DNA from: an uncultured Alphaproteobacteria bacterium
Lineage (GTDB): Bacteria > Pseudomonadota > Alphaproteobacteria > RF32 > CAG-239
Direction of reading: 5' to 3'
Length of the DNA: 33,676 nt
Assembly (NCBI GenBank): GCA_947630965.1
Contig: CANRJO010000010.1
Coordinates: 1 to 33,676, forward strand
Of this stretch, positions 7,467 through 14,041 are shown piece after piece; positions within the stretch are counted from its first letter, which is position 1, and each line of letters begins with the position of its first letter. The notes under the pieces are model-generated. The model had not been told where the DNA came from, ran no database searches, and was given only the letters and a program-made list of their open reading frames with translations. The position numbers and the translations under genes are program-made.

Positions 7467-7514
7467 GACCGAAGCGAGTTAGTTTTGCGATTAACGCAAA
7501 ACTTACGAGCAAGA
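7467..7514 (+). repeat. Interspersed GTTAG-hairpin-CTTAC repeat, copy 2
   Basis: The flanks CCGAAGCGAGTTAG and CTTACGAGCAAGA match the copy at 145-192. The centre here is a perfect hairpin, TTTTGCG-ATTAA-CGCAAAA (7483-7501). Confidence 0.7.
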
Positions 7515-7515
7515 C

Positions 7516-7562
7516 GCCACTAAACTAAAAAAACAGCCTTGAATGGCTGTTTTTTTAGTGGC
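7516..7562 (+). terminator. Second terminator-like hairpin closed by the tRNA-end motif
   Basis: CTAAAAAAACAGCC (7525-7538) pairs with GGCTGTTTTTTTAG (7545-7558). An outer GCCACTAA and TTAGTGGC again enclose it, as in the hairpin directly after the tRNA. The left arm carries a small ACTAA duplication. It may be a duplicated and altered copy of the tRNA terminator. Confidence 0.6.
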
Positions 7563-7568
7563 GTAGAT

Positions 7569-7623
7569 AGACATTCTTAATGAGCGAGCGCCGCGACAGC
7601 AAGCGAGAGAATTTAGAATGTCT
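7569..7623 (+). repeat. Palindromic element
   Basis: AGACATTCT (7569-7577) and AGAATGTCT (7615-7623) form a 9-bp stem enclosing a GC-rich purine-biased centre. No T-run follows, so a terminator role is unlikely. Confidence 0.5.
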
Positions 7624-7625
7624 TT

Positions 7626-7675
7626 GACCGTAGCGAAGTTAGCGCGCCCGTCAGGGCAAGCTTTACGGAGCAAGA
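7626..7675 (+). repeat. Interspersed GTTAG-hairpin-CTTAC repeat, copy 3 (diverged)
   Basis: The flanks are GACCGTAGCGAAGTTAGC and GCTTTACGGAGCAAGA, one inserted base on each side relative to copy 2. The inserts (A in GCGAAGT, G in ACGGAGC) are symmetric, as expected if the arms are kept complementary. Confidence 0.55.
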
Positions 7676-7725
7676 CCGCCTTGGCGGATTACGCGATTGT
7701 TAGCTTGCGAGGTGCCGGCCTCCTC

Positions 7726-7764
7726 ATAATGTCACTCTGAAGCGAAGCTGAAGAGTGATATTAT
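7726..7764 (+). repeat. Short palindromic element
   Basis: ATAATGTCACTCT (7726-7738) pairs with AGAGTGATATTAT (7752-7764) with a single G-T position. The CACTCTGA/GAGTGA wording is related to the larger palindrome at 26081-26181. Confidence 0.55.
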
Positions 7765-7846
7765 ATGGCGGACGCGTTTGATTGCTCTAATTTTCCTCTT
7801 TCCTTCCTTGAATTTTTGATATTTGAGCCTATTTCCCTTTTTCTTC

Positions 7847-7875
7847 TTGACTTTCCGTCTGAGATTAAATAGAGT
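7847..7875 (+). promoter_or_regulatory. Sigma70-type promoter of the candidate small RNA
   Basis: TTGACT (7847-7852) and TAGAGT (7870-7875) are separated by 17 bp. The predicted start is near 7882. The nearest start codon is more than 200 bases away, so the promoter points at an RNA gene or a long leader. Confidence 0.6.
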
Positions 7876-7881
7876 CAGGAC

Positions 7882-8067
7882 AAGCAGAAATTCTGCCTAG
7901 GGCGTCAAAACCCTTTATCTGTTTGGTCGTTTGCACACGACCTTAAATTGTGCCGACTTCTTGTCTTTGGACGGATGTCGGTGAATAAGGCTCAGCCAAA
8001 TAAGCCGAGCCGTCTAAACAGATACGGTTTTGAACATCCGCCCGCTTCTTAAGGAGCGGCTTTTTTT
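7882..8067 (+). ncRNA. Candidate structured small RNA, cloverleaf-like, family unknown
   Basis: The interval runs about 186 nt from the predicted start to the end of a terminator. Its ends are held by a long stem: GGGCG (7900-7904) with CGCCC (8039-8043), TCAAAACC (7905-7912) with GGTTTTGA (8026-8033), and TATCTGTTT (7916-7924) with AAACAGATA (8016-8024). Inside are three hairpins, closed by GGTCG/CGACC (7925-7942), CCGAC/GTCGG (7953-7981) and GGCTC/GAGCC (7989-8011). I could not match it to tmRNA, 6S RNA, SRP RNA, RNase P RNA or a riboswitch that I know. It has no ORF of note. It could instead be a leader of the gene at 8109, because the closing stem shares bases 8042-8043 with the terminator. 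Confidence 0.55.
8042..8067 (+). terminator. Terminator of the candidate small RNA
   Basis: CCGCTTC (8042-8048) pairs with GGAGCGG (8053-8059), one G-T pair, loop TTAA, followed by seven T residues (8061-8067). Confidence 0.75.
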
Positions 8068-8108
8068 CTTTTAAAGGATTGCTAAACTTGGGCTGATAGG
8101 AAGGTTCC

Positions 8109-8573
8109 ATGCGTATGCATAAAATTTGCGCTTTTTTCGGACACCGAGATGTTGTTCTTTCTGGTTATTATGAACATGTGCTTGAAAAGGTTTGCCGAAA
8201 ACTTATCGATGAACAAGGGGTTTATGAATTTTGGTTCACCAATAACGGTGAATGTGATTTTTATGCACGGCGTATTTTGCTTGATATGAAAGAGAATAAT
8301 TATCCTGAAATTGATGTCTGCATTATGCCGGCTTATAATCTTTCCGATGGTTTGTTTGATGTGCTTTCCGATAAATATCAGCTCTTATTTCCGGGAGAGC
8401 TTTACCATGTTCCTTGGAAAGCGGCTATTGTCAAGCGCAATGAGTACATGGTCAAAAATGCCGATATCATTCTTTGTTATATCACACGGCATTACGGCGG
8501 GGCATATAAAGCTGTGAAATTGGCAGAAAAGCTTAAGAAAAAAGTCATTAATATCGCTGAACTGGAGCTTTAA
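8109..8573 (+). CDS. SLOG-superfamily protein (DUF1273-like)
   Basis: This 154-aa cytosolic protein begins with a strand leading to CAFFGHR (residues 7-13), the hallmark of DUF1273/YpsA-like SLOG proteins, which bind nucleotide-type ligands through a Rossmann-like fold. The second conserved region, NADIILCYITRHYGGAYKA, matches the usual ligand-binding GG segment. Exact function is unknown. AGGAAGG lies 4 bases ahead of ATG 8109; an in-frame ATG 8115 has 10-base spacing and is an equally plausible start. It sits 41 bases downstream of the small-RNA terminator, so it may be expressed by read-through or by its own promoter. Confidence 0.7.
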   Translation: MRMHKICAFFGHRDVVLSGYYEHVLEKVCRKLIDEQGVYEFWFTNNGECDFYARRILLDMKENNYPEIDVCIMPAYNLSDGLFDVLSDKYQLLFPGELYHVPWKAAIVKRNEYMVKNADIILCYITRHYGGAYKAVKLAEKLKKKVINIAELEL

Positions 8574-8586
8574 GAGGATTCTTCTT

Positions 8587-8630
8587 GCTCTGTAACGCTT
8601 GCATCGGCGCTTATCAGCGCCTCGCAAGTT
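8587..8630 (-). repeat. REP-like hairpin, inverted copy
   Basis: CTTGC (8598-8602) pairs with GCAAG (8624-8628), and GGCGCT (8606-8611) with AGCGCC (8616-8621). Read on the minus strand it matches the element at 7417-7463, including the tail GCGTTACAGAGC. It separates the convergent SLOG and secreted-protein A genes and could act as a transcript end stabiliser. Confidence 0.65.
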
Positions 8631-8648
8631 CACATTCGCGTGATTTTT

Positions 8649-9671
8649 CTAAAAGGCTAAAATTGGGCGGATTTCACCACCTGTATCACGGTTACATGAT
8701 GAACAAATCTTATCAGATGTTTCAGGGAGAAATTCATAGGAAGTATAAGGATAACCCTCATATATTGAACCTGTTGTAGAGGTACAGTGTTTATAAGACA
8801 AATTTGTATCTTTATCACATGGGTAAGAAACATCAACACCCGCCGCTTCAAGTTTATCAACTGTTTTGAGAACTATATTCCACGCGTCATTTTTTGTTAA
8901 GAGTAACAATTCGCCAATGGCAGGTTGATACCAATTCCCTGCGCCAACATAAGGATTATTCTCGTTGGTATTAGGCGGATAAAATGCCAAAGCTGCCCGC
9001 GCCTGTGTGCCGACACAATACCAATGATAATCAGATGTTCCTTCTTTGTAAGAGCAATCGGGATTAACCGCTTTTGCCAAAATATTCGTTTCTTCTTGAC
9101 CGTTTAAGCGAGAAGAAAGCTTGTTTATCTCCTTCGGAATATTTTCAATTTCAGGAACATCATAGAGCCTAAAGCCTTGAACTAATGGATCATTTATATT
9201 ATGAAAAGGGTTTTTGGGGTCAAAATTATGATTTTCATCGCCTGTTAAACCGTTTAACGCCATCACGCGCCCATGATAACCGCCCTCTTCCACATAATAA
9301 ACAATTCCGACAGGCGTTTTGGAGGCGTTATAATCTTCTGGTAAACCGCAAGAACCGTCCGCATAATAAACATCCCCAATTTGACAAATTGCTTTCACGC
9401 AAAGGGTATATTCGGGATTGTCGCGACAAGTGACGATATTTTTACACCACGATGTTTTGTCATTTTGCGTAAAGCCAAGCTGTTCACAGTTGTACTGAAC
9501 GCATTTTTTATACTCGTGGTCAAATGGGCAAAACATATAACCATTGTCCGCACAATTCGGATCGGATTCTGTGGAATAACCCAAGCTTTCACAACTCGGC
9601 AACTTTTGACAATCAATCGCATTTGCCACATTGGCTAACAATAAAGCTAACAAAAACATTATATAGCGCAT
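8649..9671 (-). CDS. Secreted Cys-rich protein, family member A
   Basis: This 340-aa protein has a clear Sec signal peptide (MRYIMFLLALLLANVANA, cleavage before IDC). A Cys-rich module of about 90 residues follows, with the pattern C-x5-C-x2-LGY and then CADNGYMFCPFDHEYKKC. The middle has TPVGIVYY and HGRVMALNGL. The C-terminal domain has a GNWYQPAIGELLLL motif and ends GEIRPILAF, like the WxxPsxxEL and RPvR landmarks of DUF1566/C-type-lectin-like domains. The domain assignment is inference. It is the most diverged of three paralogues (B at 19108-20190, C at 26218-27240). AAGGAG precedes ATG 9671. The product is probably periplasmic, secreted or surface-bound; its partner is unknown. Confidence 0.85.
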   Translation of the reverse strand: MRYIMFLLALLLANVANAIDCQKLPSCESLGYSTESDPNCADNGYMFCPFDHEYKKCVQYNCEQLGFTQNDKTSWCKNIVTCRDNPEYTLCVKAICQIGDVYYADGSCGLPEDYNASKTPVGIVYYVEEGGYHGRVMALNGLTGDENHNFDPKNPFHNINDPLVQGFRLYDVPEIENIPKEINKLSSRLNGQEETNILAKAVNPDCSYKEGTSDYHWYCVGTQARAALAFYPPNTNENNPYVGAGNWYQPAIGELLLLTKNDAWNIVLKTVDKLEAAGVDVSYPCDKDTNLSYKHCTSTTGSIYEGYPYTSYEFLPETSDKICSSCNRDTGGEIRPILAF

Positions 9672-9702
9672 TTTATACTCCTTATTCGAATCGCATCAAA
9701 AA

Positions 9703-9786
9703 AAGGGTACCCTTAAATGCAACACTTTAACCAACGTGAAACTGCGGGTTTTAGAGCTTGACAACCCCAATTTTTTAAGGTACCTT
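9703..9786 (-). promoter_or_regulatory. GGTACC-bounded upstream cassette of gene A
   Basis: Two palindromes, AAGGTACCTT (9777-9786) and AAGGGTACCCTT (9703-9714), lie 73 bp apart centre to centre, ahead of gene A. In the gene direction the interior begins near TTGTCAA and ends AGTGTTGCATTTAAG, as in the cassettes of B and C, but the middle differs. Seven T residues follow the gene-proximal palindrome. The distal outer flank (ATAGCAATTTAAA) is the same sequence found, inverted, at the gene-proximal side of cassette C. It likely carries the promoter, but I cannot assign the -10 with confidence. Confidence 0.6.
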
Positions 9787-9828
9787 TAAATTGCTATAGA
9801 GAAAAGCAAAGTTGAGATTAAAAAAAGC

Positions 9829-9857
9829 TTGCATGAGGGGTAAATTTGTGATATATT
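9829..9857 (+). promoter_or_regulatory. Sigma70-type promoter of the small membrane protein gene
   Basis: TTGCAT (9829-9834) and TATATT (9852-9857) are 17 bp apart. The transcript would start near 9864, about 35 bases ahead of ATG 9899. Confidence 0.65.
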
Positions 9858-9898
9858 TAAGTTGAATTAAAATTATTTAACTTATTATTCTCAAATTT

Positions 9899-10093
9899 AT
9901 GAAAAAGATTGAAATTTTTATTGCAGTTTCCATGGTTGTGTCAATGCTGTCCATCGTGCTTTTTTGGGTTGCAGGTTTTACCGGTCATGAGTTGGCTTCT
10001 TGTGTGGCTTTTTTCACGGGAGGAATTTTTGCTTGGTTTGCGGTTATCGGTATTGGCTTACAAGCATTACGACGTCGGCATTTTAACTTTTGA
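9899..10093 (+). CDS. Small two-helix membrane protein
   Basis: This 64-aa protein has two predicted membrane helices (about residues 6-26 and 33-55) and a basic C-terminal end (RRRHFNF), suggesting an inner-membrane hairpin with both ends in the cytoplasm. I recognise no family. There is no clear Shine-Dalgarno. The ORF is nevertheless neatly bracketed by a promoter (9829-9857) and a terminator (10104-10132), which supports a real single-gene unit. It is divergent from secreted-protein gene A. Confidence 0.65.
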   Translation: MKKIEIFIAVSMVVSMLSIVLFWVAGFTGHELASCVAFFTGGIFAWFAVIGIGLQALRRRHFNF

Positions 10094-10103
10094 TCTTTGA
10101 AAA

Positions 10104-10132
10104 AAACGGTTTCTTTTGAAACCGTTTTTTTT
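10104..10132 (+). terminator. Terminator of the small membrane protein gene
   Basis: AAACGGTTTC (10104-10113) pairs perfectly with GAAACCGTTT (10118-10127) around TTTT, followed by an eight-T run. Confidence 0.92.
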
Positions 10133-10275
10133 GTTTCTTAGGTTTTAAATACACCGTTCAAAGCTTGGAAAGACTCAAAAACAAAGTTGTAACAATATGT
10201 AACATCTTTTTATAAGCTTTTTGAGCCAAAATGTGTTATATAAAACATAACTTTGAACTTTGAAAAGGATTTTAT

Positions 10276-11298
10276 ATGGAAAACCCCTTGAAAGTTGCCG
10301 TTATCGGCGCCGGCGTGATGGGTAAAAACCACCTCAAAACTTATAAAACGCTCCAAGGCGTTGATCTTGTGGGTGTTTATGATATTTTCCCCGAGGCTGC
10401 CAAAGCTGCGGCGGAAACTTTTGGTATTAAAGCATTTTCAAGTCTTGAAGAGGTTGCGAAAAATGTTGATGCCGTGAGCGTGGTGACAACTTCTGTTACG
10501 CATGCTGATGTGGGCGAATTTTTCTTAACCCATGGCATTCATTGCTTGATTGAAAAGCCTTTGGCAACAACGGAAGAAGAATGCCGCCGCCTGATTGACG
10601 CCGCTAAAAAGCATAAGGTGACGCTTTTGGTTGGGCATATTGAGCGCTTTAATCCGGCAGTGGAACAAATGGCTAAAATTTTATCTGACACTTCCAAAAT
10701 TCGCTCTTTAACGGCGCAACGTATGTCTGCTGCAAGCGGGCGTATTACCGATGTTGACGTGGCAATGGATTTGATGATTCACGATGTGGAAGTGATCCAA
10801 TCGCTCGTGAAATCGCCCGTTGTTAAAGTGCAGGCATGCTCGGTTAAAACGCCTGATAAACCTGAAGGAAAAGATTATATTACCGCGATTCTGGAGTTTG
10901 AAAACGGCGCAACCGCGAACCTTACCGCCAGTCGCATTACGCAGGCGCGTGTGCGTACCTTAACGGTCACAACCGATACAAACTATATTGATATGGACTT
11001 TATCAATCAAAGCATTAATGTTCACGCGCAAGGGCGCATGCCTTACGTTAACCAAGAAGAATTGCCTGATTGGATGAATTATGGCTTAAAAGGCTCGGTA
11101 GAACAGCTTTTCATTCCGACAAATCAGCCTTTGGCAGCGGAGCTTTTGCACTTTGCGGATTGTGTGCGCGGTAAAGCTACGCCCCGCATCAGCGGCGAAA
11201 ATGCGCTGAATGCTTTGAGAGTGGTTTGGGAAATTCAGCGCGCGTTGGGTTTTCTTAAAAAAAAGGACTTTTCCTTTCTGACACTTGCCGCTGAATAA
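10276..11298 (+). CDS. Gfo/Idh/MocA family NAD(P)-dependent oxidoreductase
   Basis: This 340-aa enzyme has an N-terminal Rossmann fold with GAGVMG at 11-16 and an acidic residue after the second strand (YDIF). The family's EKP motif is at 93-95, GHIERFNPAV is near 120, and the catalytic-region histidine is in DLMIHD (H169). Members oxidise sugars, inositols or sugar nucleotides; the substrate cannot be told from sequence. AAAAGGA lies ahead of ATG 10276. It is a single-gene unit with its own terminator, so context gives no pathway. An envelope-sugar role is possible but unproven. Confidence 0.88.
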   Translation: MENPLKVAVIGAGVMGKNHLKTYKTLQGVDLVGVYDIFPEAAKAAAETFGIKAFSSLEEVAKNVDAVSVVTTSVTHADVGEFFLTHGIHCLIEKPLATTEEECRRLIDAAKKHKVTLLVGHIERFNPAVEQMAKILSDTSKIRSLTAQRMSAASGRITDVDVAMDLMIHDVEVIQSLVKSPVVKVQACSVKTPDKPEGKDYITAILEFENGATANLTASRITQARVRTLTVTTDTNYIDMDFINQSINVHAQGRMPYVNQEELPDWMNYGLKGSVEQLFIPTNQPLAAELLHFADCVRGKATPRISGENALNALRVVWEIQRALGFLKKKDFSFLTLAAE

Positions 11299-11305
11299 AA
11301 ATTTT

Positions 11306-11327
11306 ACCCCTCTTCGGAGGGGTTTTT
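11306..11327 (+). terminator. Terminator of the oxidoreductase gene
   Basis: ACCCCTC (11306-11312) and GAGGGGT (11317-11323) form a stem with a stable TTCG tetraloop, followed by five T residues. Confidence 0.93.
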
Positions 11328-11388
11328 AATAGCTTGGAAACTTTTTTGCTTTAGACTCTATATATCTTTTTGCAAAAGGGGTTTTAAC

Positions 11389-12738
11389 TTGCTGAAAAAT
11401 AGCTTATTGACAACGTATCTGAATAAAAAAATGGCGGCGATGATGGGGCTTGGCTTTGCGAGCGGTTTTCCGTTTTTGCTTGTTTTTAGCACGCTTAGCT
11501 TATGGTTAAAAGAAGCCGGTTGGACTTATGCCGCGATTGGCGCGTTTTCGCTTGTGAAGCTCCCTTATGCGCTGAAATGGCTTGTTTCGCCTTTTTTAGA
11601 CAAGGTTAAATTTCCGCTTTTGTGGCGTATGGGGCGGCGGCGGAGTTGGGGCTTGGCGCTTCATTGGCTTTTGTTTGTTTCAATTTTAGCAATGTCTGTC
11701 TTAAACCCTGTCACGGAGCACACGCTTATTTGGCTTTGTGCCGTTGTCATTTGCATAGCTTCCGCTTCCCTTGATATTGTTTTAGATGCTTACCGCGTGG
11801 AAAGTTTTGCAAAGCGCGAGGAAGAGCAAGCCGCCGGTTCCGCGGTGTTTGTGTTGGGATATCGCTTGGGATTAGTGTTTTCGGGCGCCGGAGCGTTAAG
11901 TTTGGCATCTTTTGTTTCTTGGCATACGGTCTATTTTGTGATGGCTTTCGGTGCGCTTGTTGGGTTTGTGACTTTATTGCTTGTTCGTGAGCCTGAAACA
12001 AAGTTTAAATACACCGTTCAAAATGCGAAATCGTTTCATAAACGGGCAGTTGATTTTTGGAAAGGCTCCGTTTTGGCGCCCTTTAAAGATTTTGCCAAAC
12101 ATCGGCAATGGCCTTTGATTTTGGCGCTTATTTTTATTTATCGGATGAGCGATGCTTATTTCGGCCCGATGTCGTTTCCGTTTTATGACGATATGGGTTT
12201 TTCAAAGCTTGAAATTGCTTACATCATCAAAATTTACGGCATGGCAGCAACCATCATCGGCGGGCTGTTTGGCGGTATTTTGCTTAAAAAAGTGGGCATT
12301 TTGAAAGGTATGTACATTTGCGGTTTTACGCAAGGGCTTACCACGCTGATGTTTTCATGGCAGGCGTTGGAGGGGCATAATTTGTGGCTTTTGACGCTTG
12401 TGATTTCCTTGGAAAACTTTTCTTCTGGCATGGCGACAACTGCCCTTGTGGCTTATATATCCTCGCTTTGCAATGTGCTCTATACGGCAACGCAATATGC
12501 GCTTTTATCTTCCGTGATGAGTGTGGCGCGCGATGTTTTTGCCTCTACAAGCGGGCTTTTGGCAGAATATGTGAGTTGGTCTGTTTTCTTTGCCATTGCG
12601 GCAAGTTTTAGCATTTTCGGCATTGCGCTTGTGAAATATTTGATGCTTTCAGAAGCTAAGCAAAATTTGATTGAAAATCAAAATAAAAAGCGTTATGATA
12701 AGGCATTAAAGAAAGGCAAATCAAATGGCAAAATTTGA
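11389..12738 (+). CDS. ampG: AmpG-family muropeptide MFS transporter
   Basis: This 449-aa inner-membrane protein has about 12 predicted helices. The N-terminal GFASGFPFLLVFSTLSLWLKEAG matches AmpG as two pieces: GFASGFPFLLV and STLSLWLKEAG. AmpG imports GlcNAc-anhydroMurNAc peptides for cell-wall recycling. The start is TTG 11389, with AAAAGGGG about 7 bases upstream. The end is a basic cytoplasmic tail. It overlaps the next gene by 14 bp, implying translational coupling. A MurC/Mpl-type ligase at 32298 could act in the same recycling route. Confidence 0.87.
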   Translation: MLKNSLLTTYLNKKMAAMMGLGFASGFPFLLVFSTLSLWLKEAGWTYAAIGAFSLVKLPYALKWLVSPFLDKVKFPLLWRMGRRRSWGLALHWLLFVSILAMSVLNPVTEHTLIWLCAVVICIASASLDIVLDAYRVESFAKREEEQAAGSAVFVLGYRLGLVFSGAGALSLASFVSWHTVYFVMAFGALVGFVTLLLVREPETKFKYTVQNAKSFHKRAVDFWKGSVLAPFKDFAKHRQWPLILALIFIYRMSDAYFGPMSFPFYDDMGFSKLEIAYIIKIYGMAATIIGGLFGGILLKKVGILKGMYICGFTQGLTTLMFSWQALEGHNLWLLTLVISLENFSSGMATTALVAYISSLCNVLYTATQYALLSSVMSVARDVFASTSGLLAEYVSWSVFFAIAASFSIFGIALVKYLMLSEAKQNLIENQNKKRYDKALKKGKSNGKI

Positions 12739-13954
12739 TGACGATAAGCTTTTTAATGAGAGCGTTTCTTGGCGAGCCGTGACAAACGCTTTAGAAGAAC
12801 ATTCACTAAACGCAGATACTCTTAATTTTAGCGGTAAAATTTTATGCGGGGCGAAATATGCCGGCAAAAATCTGGCAAAAGCTGATTTTAGCGCAGCAAA
12901 CCTTCGTGAGGCAGATTTTTCTAAAGCTAACCTTGAAGGCGCAAACTTTACCTCGGCTGATTTGAGTGGGGCGAACCTTCGCGAAGCAAACCTTAACGGC
13001 GCTGTTTTCTCTGATGCCGTGTTGCGCAGTGCCGACTTTACCGGCGCTAAAATGAACGGTGTTATTTTGCAAGGCGCCGATATTCAAGACGCTATTTTGC
13101 TTGATGTTGAAATGGATCAGATTGCACTTGATGAGCTTCAGGCTTTGGTGGAGTGGCTTGCTATTTATTATCCGCACAAGCTGAACCTTAGAAGGCTTAA
13201 TTTGGCGCTTTTGGATATTTCTAAAATTGATTTGCGCGCGGTTGACTTGCGTGGCGTGGATTTAACGGGTGTGAACTTTACGGGCGTGAACATTTGGGAG
13301 CTTGATTTGAGCGAAACAAACATTACGCCGGAGCAAATAGCCCAAGCTTTGGGGCGCCCGCCAACGGAAAAAGAACTTAAACAAATCATGACACCTAAGC
13401 GTAAGAAAAAGAAATTTAAGGGTGTGGATTTATCATCGTTTTTTGACGGACGTGGCACCGCCGGTGTGTGGGATTTGACCAAACACCCCGGCATAACCGT
13501 TGCAACGCTTTTAACCATGGGCAAAAAAGTTTATACTTTCTTTGTTAAAAAACCCGAGCTTGAAGATCAGGAAATTTTGGATAAATTTCATAAGTCGCGC
13601 AACTTAACCGATGAAAAAGAAATCCAAAAACAACAAAAAGAAATTAATGAAATTATGGAAAATCGGCGAGAAGTTATTGATAAGGAAATTCGCGAGAGCA
13701 AGCCGGTTGATGAAAACAAGGGAAAAGATTATGACTTTGATGATGCTATGACGGATTCTTTTCATGATGACCGTGTCCGCGGCTCTGGTGAGGTGGACTT
13801 AACAGATTATGAGTATGAGCGCAATAAGCGCGCTAAAGAAGATAAAATCAGAGAAACGCGGGAAAAATATCGCGAAAATACTAAACGTTTTCGGGAATCC
13901 GTTCGTGATGTTTATGCTTATAGCCGTTCACGCGGAGAACGCGAACGTGGTTAA
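12725..13954 (+). CDS. Pentapeptide-repeat protein with long charged C-terminal region
   Basis: In this 409-aa protein, residues about 50-130 are tandem pentapeptide repeats of A(D/N)(L/F)xx type (such as ANLREADFSKANLEGANF). A second short block occupies about 165-205. Such repeats form a right-handed quadrilateral beta-helix. After a basic KRKKKKFKG stretch near 225, residues 270-409 are highly charged, likely coiled coil or disordered (for example EIQKQQKEINEIMENRREV). No membrane segment is evident. ATG 12725 lies within ampG and has AAAGG 8 bases upstream. Function is unknown; coupling to ampG hints at an envelope role. Confidence 0.8.
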   Translation: MAKFDDDKLFNESVSWRAVTNALEEHSLNADTLNFSGKILCGAKYAGKNLAKADFSAANLREADFSKANLEGANFTSADLSGANLREANLNGAVFSDAVLRSADFTGAKMNGVILQGADIQDAILLDVEMDQIALDELQALVEWLAIYYPHKLNLRRLNLALLDISKIDLRAVDLRGVDLTGVNFTGVNIWELDLSETNITPEQIAQALGRPPTEKELKQIMTPKRKKKKFKGVDLSSFFDGRGTAGVWDLTKHPGITVATLLTMGKKVYTFFVKKPELEDQEILDKFHKSRNLTDEKEIQKQQKEINEIMENRREVIDKEIRESKPVDENKGKDYDFDDAMTDSFHDDRVRGSGEVDLTDYEYERNKRAKEDKIRETREKYRENTKRFRESVRDVYAYSRSRGERERG

Positions 13955-14041
13955 AGGCGCTTAAAAAAAAGATTGTGCAATTCAAATTTTTTGCTAAACT
14001 CAACGCATGTTCAAATTTGCGAATCGGGTTTTTGCTAAAAA

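Larger units (their letters stand above)
7401..7719 (+). repeat. 37-bp direct repeats bracketing the palindrome island
   Basis: Bases 7401-7437 and 7683-7719 are identical over 37 bp, from GGCGGATTACGCGATTG to GAGGTGCCGGC. Only the left copy continues into a full hairpin (7417-7463); the right copy is cut off after the first arm. About 245 bp of other palindromic elements lie between them. Confidence 0.85.

Noticed and set aside
7363-7770. CRISPR array
   Set aside because: Repeats here are palindromic and heterogeneous with irregular spacing, and no cas genes are present.
7882-8067. tmRNA, 6S RNA or RNase P RNA
   Set aside because: No tag reading frame or T-loop half, no long rod-like fold with a central bubble, and none of the conserved RNase P core motifs can be seen.
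8649-9671. Diversity-generating retroelement target
   Set aside because: The lectin-like C-terminus invites the idea, but no reverse transcriptase, template repeat or adenine-biased variable repeat is visible in the window.
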